From Heligmosomoides polygyrus polygyrus (Eukaryota; Nematoda; Chromadorea; Rhabditida; Heligmosomidae): DNA of 64,000 nt. Positions 53,458-64,000 of this stretch are shown here, in pieces. Made by a program: the position numbers and the translations under genes. Numbering within the stretch: position 1 is the stretch's first letter; every line of letters begins with the position of its first letter. The DNA lies in contig OX377201.1 of the NCBI GenBank assembly GCA_947396885.1, forward strand, positions 30,295,923 through 30,359,922, given 5' to 3'. Below the pieces are notes generated by a model that saw only the letters and a list, made by a program, of their open reading frames with translations, searched no databases and was not told where the DNA came from.

Positions 53458-53900
53458 ACAGTCATTCGGCTTTAACAGAATCAGAATCAGCCCACGTAGC
53501 TGTAGTCGCTTCTCAGCTCACAACGAGTCACTGAGACAAAAGGTCACTTCCAACGATGATGCAGTCACTTGAGCTGCTGCTGGAATTCTCGAGCAAATCC
53601 TGAACTTTCCCCACGCTCCGAAGTGCCACCGCCTACTACAACTGCACGTCATGCTCACACGACAAGGTGCGCCTTTCAATGGCAGTTCGATAAGCCATGG
53701 AGTTGATGGCGGATGCAACAGTGAGAGCATGGTGTAAAATGCAATTCTTGTGCCGAGGGAAAAAATAAAAAGTGATATTTCAAGGTAGAGCAATTTCAGA
53801 GCGTGTGCATTTTGATTGGTTAGCTTTTTCGAATTCGGCTCTTTTATTGGATTCCCAGACATTTTTAAAACTTTGCGAGTCATTGTTTTTCTGGTGGTCC
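53458..53900. repeat. Dispersed repeat, copy 1
   Basis: AGTCGCTTCTCAGCTCACAA, GATGCAGTCACTTGAGCTG, CCTTTCAATGGCAG, AAGCCATGGAGTTGATGGCG, then TTTTTAAAACTTTGCGAGTC. Copy 2 is at 55838-56330 in the same orientation with roughly four in five bases alike by eye. No coding frame shared by both. Confidence 0.8.
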
Positions 53901-54054
53901 AATTATTATTATAAGTTGGTCAGAAAGCCTGAGCCGACTTTGTGAAGGGTTCAGAGCATACTGTTTCTGACCGGTCTAACACTGGCACTTGTGTATCATT
54001 TCTCGAAACTTCTCCGTAATGTTTACATATAGCCACGTTGCCTCCCATAACTTC

Positions 54055-54700
54055 ACAACGATGAGAATTTCAGAGGTCTACCTTCGAGCCATCGTCTTTT
54101 ATGAATGGCGACGGCAACCGTTCGAAGCATCAGCAGCGCACTGGGGGAGAGCACCACTTCCACCGGCACTGTCAACCGCTGGTTCGCTCGCTTCAGAGGT
54201 GGAGGCACGTACTTTAAAGACGAGCCTCGGCCGGAACGCCTCCACACAGTGCAAGACTCCGCGAGTCTTGCGACGAGACTCGGTTGCACACAGTGAACAA
54301 CTACTAGTTGCCTCCAGACCCTATGCAATAGAGACCTGCTGACTTGATGGGTCTCCGTGTCTCCTATCTCACGCAGTTTAAGAGAGTGTCCATTTGTCAG
54401 TCTAATCCCGCGGCGAAAGCAGTATCTTGGAGAGCTGATGGCTGGAGATGAGAGTAGCGTCCTCTCACTACTCAAAGAGACTCAAACAAACTCAAACACT
54501 CAAACACGCATCGTGCCATGTGGCATCCTCTACGAGGAGACCGTCCGAGCGAGCCAAATTGGGGCGAGTAACGCTATCATACGAGTTGTTCCCGAGACGA
54601 CATAATGTCACCGGCAACCAATTCCAGAAATTGGAAAAAAGCTGTGTGAGGAAAACCGCTGACATTGAGATGAGGATCTCTCTATCTGCATCAGCTGTGT
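54055..54700 (+). pseudogene. mariner transposase remnant (no termini found)
   Basis: ISEVYLRAIVFYEWRR then, in a second frame, STGTVNRWFARFRGGGTYFK and DEPRPERLHTVQD (54105-54296): the N-terminal HTH and linker. After a deletion: CVSLIPRRKQYLGELMAGDE (catalytic Asp region), later YELFPRRHNVTGNQFQKLEK. Colinear with nematode mariners of the W-F-A-K-F-R-S-G type, with internal deletions and frameshifts. Distinct from the three other mariners. Confidence 0.75.
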
Positions 54701-55837
54701 CGTGCCAGCAGCGTCCTTATTCATCCCTGTGGCGTGCCAGAGTACTTCAATGGATCTTCGTAGCTCGATGGACACGAAGAGCGTTGTATCGCTCGCTCGG
54801 CGTTTTCACGAAGACGTCGGACCACCGCGTTAGTGGGCGTCCTGAGTCCTGAGGCCTGATTCATTTGGTAAGGTAATGGGCTAAGGGTAATGGATAAGTT
54901 TTCAAGCAGAGGATAGTGGACAGAGGGCAATTTTGTTATCCATGTATGATATAATTCGGTGAATGATATAAATTTACCCCACTATTCACCCGTCTCCACA
55001 CTCTTTGGAATTCCAGGTAATGCTGGAATTTCTACCCTCTGCCCGCATTTCTCAAATTTTTCAGTCAAAAATCTAACCCTACCGCCCCGCATGAAATCCT
55101 CTTTTCTGAAAACTGTTTTTCGCATAGTAAGAAAGCTTTTGTCTCCTACTTTCTAAGAAACCATGAGCTTTTTCGAAATTTAAAAAAAAAACTTACCGAG
55201 TTAAGATCCCAATTTTGTCGCTCTAACGGCGTCTGTGCAAGATCGACCAGAGGTCGATCCAACCTGCTCGTTTCACAGAATTATGATTTTTACTGAGCAT
55301 TGACCAGACTTGAAAGTTCTTGTAGCAAAATTTTAACTGTATAGGTGGTCTGCTTCAGATAGAAAATAATTTTCTTCCAATGAAAAATGAGACATTTGAA
55401 GGCAATCTCCCTAATTATAGGGAGCAGCGGAGAACCTTGTTTTTTGCTGTATGATACACAGAACTCAATTTTTTGTAGAGCACAACTTCACTTTCCGTCG
55501 TTGTTCCCTTCAGAAGGTAGAGAATTATTTCCGGGAAAAGTCTGTCCTCCGCATGCGATCGACAAAATCAGAGAACACAGCCACATGCAAGCATGTAAGC
55601 TCCCATTATTCGGAGATTTTGTAGAGCTTCTGAAAAGTTTTCAGAAAATAAAAGTGGATTTTATGTGTTTGGATTTGTGGTGGATTTTATTCTTCAAAGG
55701 GCAGGTTCTGAAAGTAACAGCCTTTCTGATTGAAGAGCGGTCAATTTTTGAGACGTTTTTTTTGGCAAATGACGCAAAACGGATACTTTTAATCATATAG
55801 AAGAAACGCCCTTCTCAAAAGCCAAAAAAGCCCTTTT
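54701..55837. other. Unassigned; unrecognised plus frame at 55387-55800
   Basis: The 137-codon frame (MRHLKAISLIIGSSGEPCFL...) has no recognisable domain, with two hydrophobic stretches near its end. It lies between the two copies of a dispersed repeat and may belong to an unknown element. Confidence 0.3.
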
Positions 55838-56330
55838 GAAGCACAGTCATACGGCCTTAACAGAATCCCAGTCAGCACACTTAGCTGTAGTCGCTTCTCA
55901 GCTCACAACGAGTCACAAAGACAAAAGGTCACTCACAACGGTGATGCAGTCACTTGAGCTGGTGCTGGAATTCTTGAGAAAATCCTGCGCTTTCCCACAT
56001 CTCCGAAGTGCCACTCACTGCCTACTAGATCTGCACGTCATGTTTCCACGACAAGGTGTGCCTTTCAATGGCAGTTTGATAAGCCATGGAGTTGATGGCG
56101 GATGCTCGCCACAGTGATGACTTATGGTTAGTGGAAAATGCAATTCTCCTGATGAACGCAGTAGGAAATTAAAAGTGAACGTTCAAGGATGGATCATGGA
56201 AACAACTTCAAACCATGTGAACATGTATTGCCTATCTTTTTGAGACTTCAGTTTTGCTCATAACTCAATAAAATTTCTGAACGTTTTTAAAATTTACGGG
56301 TCATTATTTTTCTAATGAAAAATTAAATTA
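55838..56330. repeat. Dispersed repeat, copy 2
   Basis: Matches 53458-53900: AGTCGCTTCTCAGCTCACAA, GGTGATGCAGTCACTTGAGC, CCTTTCAATGGCAG, AAGCCATGGAGTTGATGGCG, TTTTTAAAATTTACGGGTCA. Confidence 0.8.
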
Positions 56331-56707
56331 ATTACCTTATTAAAATTAATTACGGTAGATGCCATCTCAAAAGATATCTCCGAAAACATGATGCGTGTCA
56401 AACCGCTCTGAAGCAACCCTTGTGGCGAAATCGCTATTATGGTGTTGTTCTCTCCAGGAAAGGGGTTTACTGAAGCCCTATCATAACCCTCCCAGATTGT
56501 GTGAACCACTCCTTTTGTTAAGAAGATTGATAAGATGTTGACCAAGATTGTTAACGGCCTTATTCCGGCTGACGTTCCGGCAATTTTGCCGCTTTTGGAG
56601 CTGGAAAAGTCGGAAATATTCACAACACCGTTCCCCCAAACATCATTTCATCCTTCAGAGTAAAGGCTGTCGATAACAATTATGGAGTGCAATGAATTTG
56701 GCATGTA
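56331..56707. other. Unassigned
   Basis: On the minus strand there is a 103-codon frame (56312-56623) without a known domain. Nothing else seen. Confidence 0.35.
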
Positions 56708-56906
56708 AGGGCCAGATTCATCAACGACTTATAGAAATCTAACGGTGAAAATACTACTATGTATAATGCCGAATTCCCTGATAGCGCGGCTTATCAAGCG
56801 ACACGGTGAAACATTCACCATATCGCTTGTTGATAAGCCGCGCTATCTGGAATTTTGGCTGTATTTTCTCCGTTATTGCTATAAGTCGTTGATGAATCCA
56901 GCCCCA
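56708..56906. mobile_element. Palindromic MITE, second copy
   Basis: Termini GGGCCAGATTCATCAACGAC and, reversed, GGGGCTGGATTCATCAACGAC-like. The interior is itself palindromic (CTGATAGCGCGGCTTATCAA / TTGATAAGCCGCGCTATC). Related to 25041-25211. Confidence 0.82.
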
Positions 56907-57422
56907 GGAAACGATTATGGTGAGGATGCTGAGATGAGGATGATGACGATCTTGATGTTCCGATGCTGTACCGTTGCCATCACTGAAATAGTGTACGAAT
57001 GGATTATAGAGAGATGTAGAAGAGTAGCGGAAAGGAGCAGATAGATCATTGAAAATGTTGGTGAGAATGGATGGTCTGTTGCGAATTGCGAGGCCTTTTG
57101 TTCACGAAAGTATAGAGAAGCATCATTCAACGTAGCAAGCCGGAGGCTTCTTTATCAATCTTTGCCATGTATTGTCCGTACCTAGAGGGTTCCGATTGTT
57201 TTTTATCTTTCACTTTTCGAGCGGTAACAACCACGATACGAGTAATACTGCTCTCCAAATGCCAGTTATGTCAAGCATGCTGTTAATTTACATAGAAGCG
57301 TGAATATCTTCGTTTACGATTTTTGACCGAAGTCAGCGCTGCAGAAGATATCTGTTGAGGCCTCACCTGTATCACTAGTGTCACCTATCGTCGAACGAAC
57401 TCTGATCATCGAATTGCTTTAA
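56907..57422. other. Unassigned
   Basis: No gene or repeat recognised. Confidence 0.4.
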
Positions 57423-58530
57423 AGGGCGTCAGCAGCGTCTTCATTCGTCCTTGTAGCGAGCCAGAGTGCTCCAAGGAATGAATCCTCCTCGGCGACAGAG
57501 CGTCATATCGTTCGCTCATGGCTTTCACGAAGAAGTCCGACCAACGCGCTGGTGGGCGTCCCAGTGCTCTTTTGACATCCCACAAACACTATTCGGTGAC
57601 GGCCATTGTCCTACGGGTGTTTGCGAAGTGCATTACGTTGCCGGCCTACCTAATTTTTGGCGACTTTGCCCATGTGACAGCGTCTCTGATCTTCGAATGT
57701 TGACGAGCTCGGAACTCCGGAGGCCTTCTCTCACTTGCGTGAGTCGTGTCACTCCGAGCATCACCCTTTCGATTCCACGCTGGGCGAAGCTGATCGCGTG
57801 TTCATTCTGCTTTCGTATAGCCCAGGTCCTGAGGCGTATGTTAGGGCAGGAAGAACAGTGGAGTCGAATAGGTGGGCACGGAGTCGGACGTTCTTCGTCT
57901 TCTTCGCGACTTCTTCAACGCTCTTGAAAGCTCCCCAAGCCGCTCGTTTCCTCCTGCTCAGCTCTGGTGCTAGGTCGTTGGCCATGTTGACTTCGCGACC
58001 CAGATACACATAGCTGGAGCATTCGGAGATGTTCGTTCCGTTGAGCGAGAATGGGGCATCAGAAACCCATCCGTTCTTCATGAACATCGTCTTCGTAAGA
58101 TTCAGCTGCAGTCAAACGCTTCCACAAACACGATCGAAGTCGGCCAGCATTCGTTCCGCCTGACTGATGCTCGGTGTTATGAGCACGATGTCGTCAGCGA
58201 AGCGAAGATGGTGCAGTTGCCGGCCGTCGACCTTCACTCCCATGTCTTCCCATTCTAGTTCGCGCATGACGTTTCCGAGGGTGGCGCTGAAGAGCTTCGA
58301 GGATATGGTATCATCCTGCCGAACCCCTCTCCTTACGTCGATGACGACGTCGTTGTAGAATGGAGAGATCTTGGTCGTGAATCCACTGTAGCTCTCGAAG
58401 GACTCTGATGTACTGAGTAGGAACGCCCTGAGTGAGCAAGGCTTCGAGGGAACGCCCTGAGTGAGCAAGGCTTCGAGGACCGCTTCGGTCTCGACAGAGT
58501 CGAATGCCTTCTTCAGATCGATGAAGAAGG
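57423..58530 (-). pseudogene. Third RTE-type RT, 3' two fifths
   Basis: Minus strand: [20 protein letters not shown] in split frames, YNDVVIDVRRGVRQDDTIS, LFSATLGNVMRELEWEDMGV, LRFADDIVLITPSISQAERM (FADD box intact), then KTMFMKNGWVSDAPFSLNGT, SSYVYLGREVNMANDLAPEL, RKRAAWGAFKSVEEVAKKTK, LFDSTVLPALTYAS, GIERVMLGVTRLTQVREG, and in broken frames ALGRPPARWSDFFVKAM. This is the RTE lineage common in strongylid genomes and is different from both other RTE types here. The 5' half is missing, and a 29-bp tandem duplication plus several frameshifts inactivate it. Confidence 0.85.
58421..58478. repeat. 29-bp perfect tandem duplication in the RT
   Basis: Two exact copies, 58421-58449 and 58450-58478 (GAACGCCCTGAGTGAGCAAG plus GCTTCGAGG). 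29 is not a multiple of three, so it shifts the frame. Confidence 0.95.
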
Positions 58531-58539
58531 CGATGAAGA

Positions 58540-58895
58540 TGATTCAAATCAGTTTCATTAAGCCTCAGGTGGCTGGTATCGAGGTAGTAAGCTGTCACGA
58601 CGATGTTTTGTTGCGATCAAAACTTCTAGCGCCAGGCGGGACTCGAACCCGCACCTCCCTCTGACCGGGCGAGAATGTACGCCTTTACACCACCGGCGCC
58701 GTTTGATCGAACGCAACATCCACACCTCGTGGGATCGATCAGCACCCACCCGTATCCGGGGTGAGCTGGCCGCTGATATCAGCATGGGACCAGTTAAGCT
58801 GATGGTCTTGACAGAACCAATTCAAATCAGCCTCAGGTGGCTGGTATCGAGGTAGTAAGCTGTCGCAGCTTTGATCGCAACAAAACATCGTGATG
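58540..58895. repeat. Composite repeat: direct repeats, inverted ends and a tRNA-like core
   Basis: GGTGGCTGGTATCGAGGTAG followed by TAAGCTGTC occurs at about 58569-58597 and again at about 58836-58864. Inverted ends: CGATGTTTTGTTGCGATCAA (about 58600) and TTGATCGCAACAAAACATCG (about 58871-58890). Between them is a tRNA-like sequence (58629-58699, minus). Related pieces at about 23.1-23.3 kb and 18.0 kb. Confidence 0.8.
58629..58699 (-). tRNA. tRNA-like sequence, probably pseudogene or SINE core (Gly/Asp-like)
   Basis: 71 nt on the minus strand: acceptor stem GCGCCGG / CTGGCGC (7 bp with one G-U), a D-arm region TGGTGTAAAGGCGTAC, a perfect 5-bp T stem GCGGG-TTCGAGT-CCCGC with a perfect B box. 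The anticodon arm (ATTCTCGCC...GAGGGAGG) resembles tRNA-Gly/Asp but has a 9-nt loop, and the position 5' of the would-be anticodon is not U. Unlikely to be a working tRNA. Confidence 0.45.
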
Positions 58896-61800
58896 AAGAT
58901 GATGTTTGATGAGACAAACGTGTGTGGAAGTAAATTGTGTTGAAGCCATGATTGGTGAGAATGATTGCATCCGTATCAGTCTGAGATGTTTAAAACATTT
59001 GCACGTTTCCATGAACTTCTTCTGAATCGTGAATATGTGCTCTTGCAGTGCTACGGAAGTATTCAATAGAAACACTTCTATTATGGAGTATGTGATCTGC
59101 CGATTACATCACCGTCCATAGGCGGACGACCGTTTCCGACATTCCCTGGTGCCGCAGACGATTGCATCTGCTGTTTTCGCTGAAGACGATCACACCTTGG
59201 ATAACCTGCATTATATAAACGCGACGAGATTTCACTCTAACTCACTTTATTCTCCGATATAATAGACGATGTGCTGTCTAATTCCTTCCGAATCCATTTT
59301 ACTTCATCTGGACTAATTTCTCTTACCATTTGTGTGCTTCAAACATAACTGTTGGGCTTCGAAATCTCTCTACACTATTTACTCGTAGATAGCTTTGATT
59401 CCTTTGCAGTTAGTAAAAACGATGTGTTTATCTAACACTTCACAACTTTCTTTGAGTGGATAAGGAGCGATAGTAGAAGCCGGATGGGTAATATACATTG
59501 GATCTGATTAAGAAATCTTCGGATAATTGGATGATTAGGATAGCGCTATTTTTGCGGACCCCGGATATGTGAATGATTCGGACACGGAGAATTTTGCGGT
59601 CCTCAAATTTTCGGGTTATTCCATTTGTATCCAATGTATAGTGCGTAGTAGGTAGAAGGTGTTACAGATGACGCAAATTTCGAATCGGTCCCACCCCTAA
59701 CACATAAGCTGGCAAAAATCATCTTTACATGGATGAGACACTAAATTGTCCACCGAATAACGCCTCAAATCATCACAATCTTACACTAACAACTCTCCTC
59801 AAGAACATCCACGTAGCTTCGTATTTTGTAATTCAGTGGAGCATTAAGTAGTGCATGGCACCTCCGCTAAAATGGCTAAACGCTAACCTTCATTTTTTTA
59901 TTCTCACGCCTTTGTTGTATTTTTACTAAGGTTGAAATCACTGTTATAATACATCTGCGGTCGAGCCCCGTTTAGGTCCATCGACTCTAAAGAGCCAGCC
60001 TGAGAAAAGTCCATGTCTGCTGTCTTCCCCGGTGTCTTCCGCTTAATAATTCGACTGAATCTGGACTAGATTCATTACTAGAAACGGTGCATTAACTGAC
60101 ATTAGATTAAATCTACGAGAACACTTTTGTGCGCGGAAGATGTCATCGGTCTTGCGATTTTTGTCTTCTGTGGGAGCATTTAAGAATGGATGACCCAGTT
60201 GCTTGCCACATCCTCATCATGGCCATTGTTCTGCACCTCCTATTCTGCAACAACAAGGCCTTTATGAAGCTGCGAAGGCCTGCCACTTTCGTTACTTTTT
60301 TTTGAGCTCCATCATTTATCTAAATTCAAGCCTTCGGTCACTTCTCGTTGTCAATTGCACATCATCCTTAACGACTGGCGAAACTGAATCATTGACGAGA
60401 TATGACGGCCACCGCCTTCCGCGAGGTTCTGCAACGTCGACCATAACGTGACCTATAACATGGCTGCTGCATTTCATTCAATCTGACAAAGTAGAGGACA
60501 ACCATACAATTATAAGTTTGGTGTTCTTTGAATTCCAATTCTAATTTATTATACGAACATGTCATGCAGAATTCATAATAGATCAACAATACGAGCCGCG
60601 AAGGACAACATTTTACCTCATGAGAGTAATCTTATAGGATCCTTCCAATAAGTTCAATCCTTTTAATTAGGAACAACTGTGATCAATTGGGTTTCAGATG
60701 ACAATCCAGCATCTTCAATGAAACAATTGAAATCAACCGGTGCACAAACCTTTTTACTCAGCTTGATAGCTTCAGAACCAGCCCCAATTTAGAGAAAGTG
60801 GTGCCGAAACCTAGTTCTGGTTTTTGGTAGCAAACGCTTACGGTGATTTCCTCGGGTGAATGAGCTCTTGCCTTCTTGAAAAAAAAGGAAATAACTTGAC
60901 GAATAAAAGAGAGCTCAATGGACCCCGACTTAGGAGAAGATTTCCTTAAATATGGCAACAACAACTGGAACTTTTTACGTGCTAACAAGTGCGTGTAAGA
61001 AGTCAGAAGACGGCGCCAGTCTCTCGTGCACCTTACCGTTAGATAAAATTTCGGAACAGATCGGATTTTTGCCCAGCCTGAGTTGTGTCACATCTGAGAA
61101 TTCAAGTAGGTAGCCAAAGCGAAAACAGAGTTGGATGCTAGAGACGTGATTTTCTGAAGCAAATGAAGTCTTGGCTTAGTTAATGGTTAGAAAAACGTCC
61201 ATAGAAAAGGTGTTATTCATGCTGGCGAGCAGACAGGTCTGTGAACCCAGCCTTGTATACGCGTGGAATAAACTGCAGTGTTCTACGGTCAAGTTCTTAA
61301 GAAGATGATCTTGCTGAAACCTTAGCCAACATAACCGTCTACCATCTTATGTAGAGCTCATTAAATAAAAGCAAAATTTCAAAAGCTCATTAAAAGGCGG
61401 ATCGTTTGAAAAAAAACTTGACCAAAACCTCTGCTAATCGATCCTGACTTGTATTAGGGGTTTTACAATTTTCTTTTAAACTGACACTTTTTGAGCAGCA
61501 GTTAAAGCATCTAACTTCAAAATAGACACTCAAATTCAAAAAGGCAAAATAACCTTAGTTTTGAGAAATTTTCTATGGAACAACTCTTTGACAAATCTGT
61601 TAAGCAGGAATATGTGTACTTTTAGGATGAGCATACAATTTTTGTCCCTTGCTTGTATAAAGAAGAGATTGTGCCGTGCACTTGTCCTAAATGTGCAGTA
61701 TTTATTTAATAGATAGTGATGTTTGCCTGAGGTTATATAGTGGAGATGTGGTGTATCTCTTGTTGTACTTGCTTCTGCTTCTCCGAAATTGATACACATG

Positions 61801-62194
61801 CAAATAGCAATTACTTTGTCAATAGGCAATGCGATTTAGATAGAGCAAAGCGCGGCGCAGTCTCTCCATAAAATACTCCAACAAGTTCACCGATCTACAT
61901 CATGACAGGCTAGTCACTGCAAAGGTGAAATTCTAACAATGTTTTCTTTAAAAAACTAACTTCATCGAGCAATGTCTATTCAAACTTCAGATACGTCTGC
62001 TCTGTTTTGCGAAATACCAATTTTATCTTCAAAGTAGCTCAATTTTAAATTGAAAAGCGTCCAATTTAAAACGAGATGCTGCGTAATCATTGTCTTGTCA
62101 CCTGATCGTTTACTTTGTCATGTGAGTAGCTTCTCTTTGAATAGAGCTTTCAAAATAAATAATACTATACAGATCTTGTTGTGGCTGTTTTGAC
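58896..62194. other. Unassigned AT-rich region
   Basis: Only short frames (for example 60203-60451 plus, 60758-60988 minus, 61536-61829 minus), none with recognisable domains, splice patterns or repeats seen elsewhere in the window. The longest stretch without a supportable feature. Confidence 0.45.
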
Positions 62195-63060
62195 TGTAGC
62201 CAAAGCCAAGACGGCAATCGTTTATTCGGCTAACGTTTCGGCTATTCGCCTTCTCAGAGCCTGGAAAAGTCAAAGACCAAAGTGATCCAACAGGTCCCAA
62301 TTGCCTTTTCAGGCTACAATACAAGACAAAGGGCGGCCAACCATTGCCAAGTGCAGTGGAACACGTAGACGCAGGAAATGCTCACCTAATGAGATGGAAA
62401 GGACCTGATGGTAGGCCACCTCCTCGGGCAACGTGCAGTGGGTAGTCTGATAAAACGGCGAGAGGCCCTACTGACTTGAAGACGTAGCGATCAAAGTCTA
62501 CAGAGGTCAAGAAAAGCTGAGAGCTTACCAGTGATGGCAAGGCACTCATCCTTTCGATTCATTTTTGGACTTTTCGCAGTAATCCAAACTGCCTCTAACG
62601 TCTTGCGTGCTGAAGTCTTGGGTTCACGTGCCAGTATCTTTATCGAAATCGTAAACTCTTCTCCGGGATGACCCTCCATCTTGTGCGTACCAAGTGGGGT
62701 CGCCATATCCAACCTCCTCAGTCCATCTAGATTTCCTTTAACTTTCAGACACAGGGGTTGCCTATGTACTCGGCCCCGCAGACCTCACATGCGAGGAGAC
62801 AGATTAGGCAGGAGGTCATGCAGTCTCCTGCTCGCCCAGATGGACAAACTGAACAGTTTGGCGTAGGCGGTCGTATTGGCGATTGCGCACCAGCTGCTGT
62901 TTCAAGTTAGGTGGTGGAATTTCCACCACTCTAACCAGACGGCCCAGGTCATACCTACGCAAGGCTGCTCGCACCGCTGTACTTAAAGCATACCAGATGT
63001 AGGGAAGGCAAAACAGAGTTTTGTCGTCGATTTAGGCATTAGCCACAAGCTGTCTCCCAG
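62195..63060 (-). mobile_element. PLE 3' fragment
   Basis: Minus strand: VVEIPPPNLKQQLVRNRQYD, VQFVHLG, the GIY-YIG region (CEVCGAEYIG), HKMEGHPGEEFTISIKILAR, SARKTLEAVWITAKSPKMNR (62491-62712), and the tail GGCTCTGAGAAGGCGAATAG, CCGAAACGTTAGCCGAATAA (62215-62270). Frameshifts throughout. Confidence 0.8.
62491..62712 (-). pseudogene. PLE GIY-YIG C-terminal segment
   Basis: 73 codons; contains ISIKILAREPKTSARKTLEA, WITAKSPKMNRKDECLAI. Aligns with the ends of the 4.5 and 48.5 kb copies. The YIG half is in a different frame upstream. Confidence 0.75.
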
Positions 63061-63361
63061 TAGAAGGGCCGATTTCGGGTACTAGAAGGTATCCGTTGGA
63101 GCGAGCAATCTGACGGGCCAAATCCACCGAGTAAGATTTGTTCTCAGTGGTGGAGGAAATATCACTATACAGATCTCGTGTAAGAGCAATACCGCGTTTT
63201 CAACTCAAGAAGTGAATATGCTTACCGGTCTGGATGTTCATTCGAAAAGGGGAAGTTTATGAGAACTAGACTCTTTCTTTCGTCGCGTCATGTCCAGTAC
63301 GTAATATCGCTGGTTCTGTCGCACTTTTATCAACCGAAAACCAGCCACTATGACAGCTCCA

Positions 63362-63368
63362 TTTCAGC
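63362..63368 (+). promoter_or_regulatory. SL trans-splice acceptor before the collagen ATG
   Basis: TTTCAG at 63362-63367 ends one base before the ATG at 63369. TTTCAG placed directly before a start codon without an upstream exon is the usual nematode spliced-leader acceptor. An outron must lie upstream; I see no promoter motif. Confidence 0.7.
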
Positions 63369-63518
63369 ATGGGCGTCGTGTCAACTGAACGTTACTTCAT
63401 CTTCGCGCTCGCCACGAGCACGTTCGCCCTTCTGGTGATGGTGATAGCCGTACCGCTTCTTCAGGCAAATCTCGAAAACCTCAAGCTCGACATCATGGGC
63501 GACATGAAGGAGTTTCGG
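63369..63518 (+). CDS. Cuticle collagen, first exon (partial gene)
   Basis: 50 codons, MGVVSTERYFIFALATSTFA then LLVMVIAVPLLQANLENLKL and DIMGDMKEFR, then a GTGGGT donor at 63519 (phase 0). This is the Col_cuticle_N pattern: a short cytosolic N-terminus, one transmembrane/signal-anchor helix (about residues 10-32), then a helix ending in E-F-R where cuticle collagens usually splice or continue. Gly-X-Y exons must lie beyond the right edge, so the intron is longer than 480 nt, which is long for a collagen first intron. The product would be a secreted, cross-linked cuticle component. Without the triple-helix part the call rests on the N-domain and trans-splice context. Confidence 0.7.
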
Positions 63519-64000
63519 GTGGGTTCTACTTTTCTCGTTTTCTCAGGACAGAATTATTTTTAAAGACGCTGTCGTAAAATTTTCACACCGTGCACGATCC
63601 ACACATGGTAGGCATTGCTAAGCGTCCAAGCGCCGAAAAAGCAGGAGTTGAAATAGAATTCTACAGGTCGATGATCATGAAAAACATCCCACCTACTGGG
63701 TATAGCAAAACTTTTATAACTGTTTGAAAGTTCATAAAATTCTTGACCCTGAATATGGCTGACTTCTATGGCCTAAATTTGTTGTTATGATAGCGCCGCG
63801 CTCCCGTAGAACGCTTCACGATATTTGCTTGATTGACAGTGTTACACACATAACGTTTTCCAGTCTAAGAATGCACACACAGCGTTTTCCCAACCCTTTA
63901 AACATTTATTTTGACTTTTTCATCCTGATATTGTCTGTTTAACTTTAAAACGATACTTTAATACTTGGGCCTAGAGCTTGGGTAGCCACTCTCGATTAAG
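63519..64000 (+). other. Start of collagen intron 1
   Basis: No exon-like or repeat sequence recognised up to the window end. Confidence 0.45.

Noticed and set aside
55387..55800. 137-codon frame as a new gene
   Set aside because: No domain, no splice or promoter context, AT-rich surroundings; kept only as an unassigned frame.
58629..58699. Functional tRNA-Gly or tRNA-Asp gene
   Set aside because: Abnormal 9-nt anticodon loop and no U before the would-be anticodon; embedded in a repeat with relatives.
1..64000. Bacterial contamination or prophage
   Set aside because: Introns with nematode-type splice sites, srd receptors, SINEs and metazoan transposons throughout; no bacterial operons.

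Overview
The window looks like repeat-rich intergenic and intronic DNA of a parasitic-type (strongylid-like) nematode; I cannot name the species. The evidence is two genes of the nematode-specific srd chemoreceptor family, the first exon of a cuticle collagen behind a TTTCAG acceptor one base before its ATG (an SL trans-splice site), small introns of 55-107 nt, and the mix of BEL/Pao, RTE, CR1, Penelope-like (PLE), mariner, Harbinger-like and piggyBac-like elements.

Layout: 1-1.75 kb is a decayed BEL/Pao pol; 1.8-3.9 kb a decayed RTE; 4.2-4.95 kb a PLE fragment; 5.56-6.21 kb a TTAA-flanked MITE; 6.3-7.28 kb a CstF-50 pseudogene; 7.5-8.6 kb a second PLE fragment; 9.4-9.8 kb a Harbinger-like scrap. 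From 10.36 to 17.48 kb (minus) lies a broken srd gene whose second intron holds a near-intact two-ORF CR1 LINE (about 12.1-16.8 kb). From 17.5 to 28.9 kb there are mostly SINEs, simple repeats and a mariner with a MITE nested in it. From 28.9 to 32.1 kb (minus) is an RTE element with perfect 19-bp target duplications and a tRNA-like head. From 32.87 to 38.27 kb (minus) is an intact five-exon srd gene (332 aa) whose introns carry SINEs, an inverted-repeat element and two RTE fragments. From 43.24 to 46.39 kb is a full-length, apparently intact RTE (1010-aa ORF, perfect 16-bp target duplication). From 46.6 to 53.2 kb are PLE copies and two mariners; from 53 to 59 kb are dispersed repeats, another mariner fragment and a third RTE type (minus); a PLE fragment follows at 62.2-63.1 kb and the collagen exon at 63.37 kb.

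Only two host genes look functional: the srd receptor at 32.9-38.3 kb and the collagen that runs off the right edge. The rest is a record of transposition. The recurring oddities are a tRNA-derived SINE family with a TTTATCC tail, an RTE that starts with a tRNA-like module, and several local snap-back inverted duplications inside or at the 5' edge of retrocopies.
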